A program made the translations under genes and the position numbers. From an uncultured Acidobacteriota bacterium (GTDB taxonomy: Bacteria; Acidobacteriota; Terriglobia; UBA7540), in NCBI GenBank assembly GCA_937900045.1, contig CALCEB010000029.1, positions 1 to 12,854 on the forward strand: DNA of 12,854 nt, in the 5' to 3' direction. Shown here in pieces: positions 12,544 to 12,854 of the stretch (position 1 is its first letter; each line of letters opens with the position of its first letter). The notes beneath the pieces are model-generated. The model was not told the origin of the DNA. It saw only the letters and a program-made list of their open reading frames with translations, and did no database searches.

Positions 12544-12573
12544 GGCGAATACATTGGCTTTTATGTATTCGCC
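12544..12573. repeat. Perfect 11-base inverted repeat
   Basis: GGCGAATACAT (12544-12554) and ATGTATTCGCC (12563-12573) are perfect inverted copies around TGGCTTTT. There is no T tract after the stem. It could be a terminator working from either side, a REP-like repeat or a short mobile-element end. Confidence 0.8.
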
Positions 12574-12650
12574 AGGGGCAAGCCCTCACAGCGTCCTGTC
12601 CATCGCGGCTGGTGGTGGCGCACGCCTGAATATCCGCCGCCGCAGTGTCC

Positions 12651-12812
12651 CTAAACGACACACTTTCCCCGCCTAACCCTGCCTTCATGTCCCGGCGCGC
12701 GCCGAAAATCCTCGGCAACTGCCTGATTCTTCATACTTTTCCTGCCGTAAAAATAAACCGTCTCACCCGTCTCACCTGTCGCCACCGTCTCATGGGGCGG
12801 TGTTACAGTCAT
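12651..12812 (-). CDS. Possible 53-residue hypothetical protein
   Basis: On the minus strand an ATG at 12812-12810 follows GAGGA with a seven-base spacer and opens 53 codons to a TAG at 12653-12651. The product begins MTVTPPHETVATGETGE, continues VYFYGRKSMKNQ, and ends in an Arg/Lys-rich tail (GRVRRGKCVV). The G-E-T repeat in the protein comes from the 9-base tandem repeat in the DNA. It is the only minus-strand candidate in the window. I do not recognise it. It could be a real small protein, the remnant of a longer gene, or chance. Confidence 0.25.
   Translation of the reverse strand: MTVTPPHETVATGETGETVYFYGRKSMKNQAVAEDFRRAPGHEGRVRRGKCVV
12758..12793. repeat. Degenerate 9-base tandem repeat, four units
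   Basis: The units are CCGTCTCAC (12758), CCGTCTCAC (12767), CTGTCGCCA (12776) and CCGTCTCAT (12785). Two are identical, one differs by one base and one is diverged. A nine-base period keeps reading frame in the possible minus-strand ORF. Confidence 0.6.
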
Positions 12813-12854
12813 TTCGTTTCCTCGAGGCGTATCAAGCGTTGCGGCCGCGTGCTG

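Larger units (their letters stand above)
12447..12854. other. Right-end intergenic region
   Basis: These 408 bases contain no long gene on either strand. They hold two hairpins (12475-12496 and 12544-12573), a degenerate 9-base tandem repeat (12758-12793), and a possible 53-residue minus-strand ORF (12651-12812). A plus-strand frame from 12688 is open to the window end but has no ribosome site. Confidence 0.6.

Noticed and set aside
12758..12793. CRISPR-like array
   Set aside because: The units are nine bases with no spacers and one is diverged; this is a short tandem repeat.
12688..12854. Plus-strand frame open to the window end, starting MSRRAPKIL
   Set aside because: No ribosome site, no recognisable motif, and it is antisense to the better-supported small minus-strand frame.

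Overview
The window reads as an ordinary housekeeping stretch from a Gram-negative, moderately GC-rich bacterium. Acidobacteriota is my best guess. It rests on remembered resemblance (the HslU N-terminus beginning MVFYLP, lipoprotein-sorting and fibronectin-III envelope proteins beside core genes, gene order) and not on a search. The first 33 bases are not genomic: they match the Illumina Nextera read-2 adapter with the Tn5 mosaic end, so the real contig starts near base 34. All long genes are on the plus strand.

Layout: (1) 34-3784, ribosome and cofactor block: the last codons of a probable rplU, rpmA (L27), a 266-base gap, obgE-nadD-rsfS joined by 4-base start/stop overlaps, then rlmH and a cob(I)alamin adenosyltransferase. 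Most of these act on the large ribosomal subunit (L27, Obg, RsfS, RlmH). nadD makes NAD and the last gene makes adenosylcobalamin. (2) 3785-8745, lipid and folate block: accD behind a structured leader with an 18-codon mini-ORF, folC, a PlsC-type acyltransferase, a FabG-like short-chain dehydrogenase behind another mini-ORF, and an exported lipoprotein-sorting-type protein overlapping it. (3) 8746-11286, the HslVU protease: a clear extended -10 promoter, a leader with alternative pairings and a 33-codon ORF overlapping the hslV start, hslV, a 393-base gap with a nested inverted-repeat element, then hslU. (4) 11283-12446, a probable lipoprotein with three fibronectin-III-like modules, its start overlapping the hslU stop. 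(5) 12447-12854, mostly non-coding, with two strong inverted repeats, a degenerate 9-base tandem repeat and one possible 53-residue minus-strand ORF.

I do not see a complete undescribed system such as a defence island, biosynthetic cluster or CRISPR array. The less ordinary signals are regulatory or structural. Four genes that lack a well-placed Shine-Dalgarno (obgE, accD, the dehydrogenase) or use a weak start (hslV) are each preceded by a mini-ORF ending at or just before their start codon. The accD leader puts the mini-ORF ribosome site inside a hairpin. hslV and hslU, normally adjacent, are separated by a MITE-like inverted repeat. No tRNA or rRNA gene was recognised.
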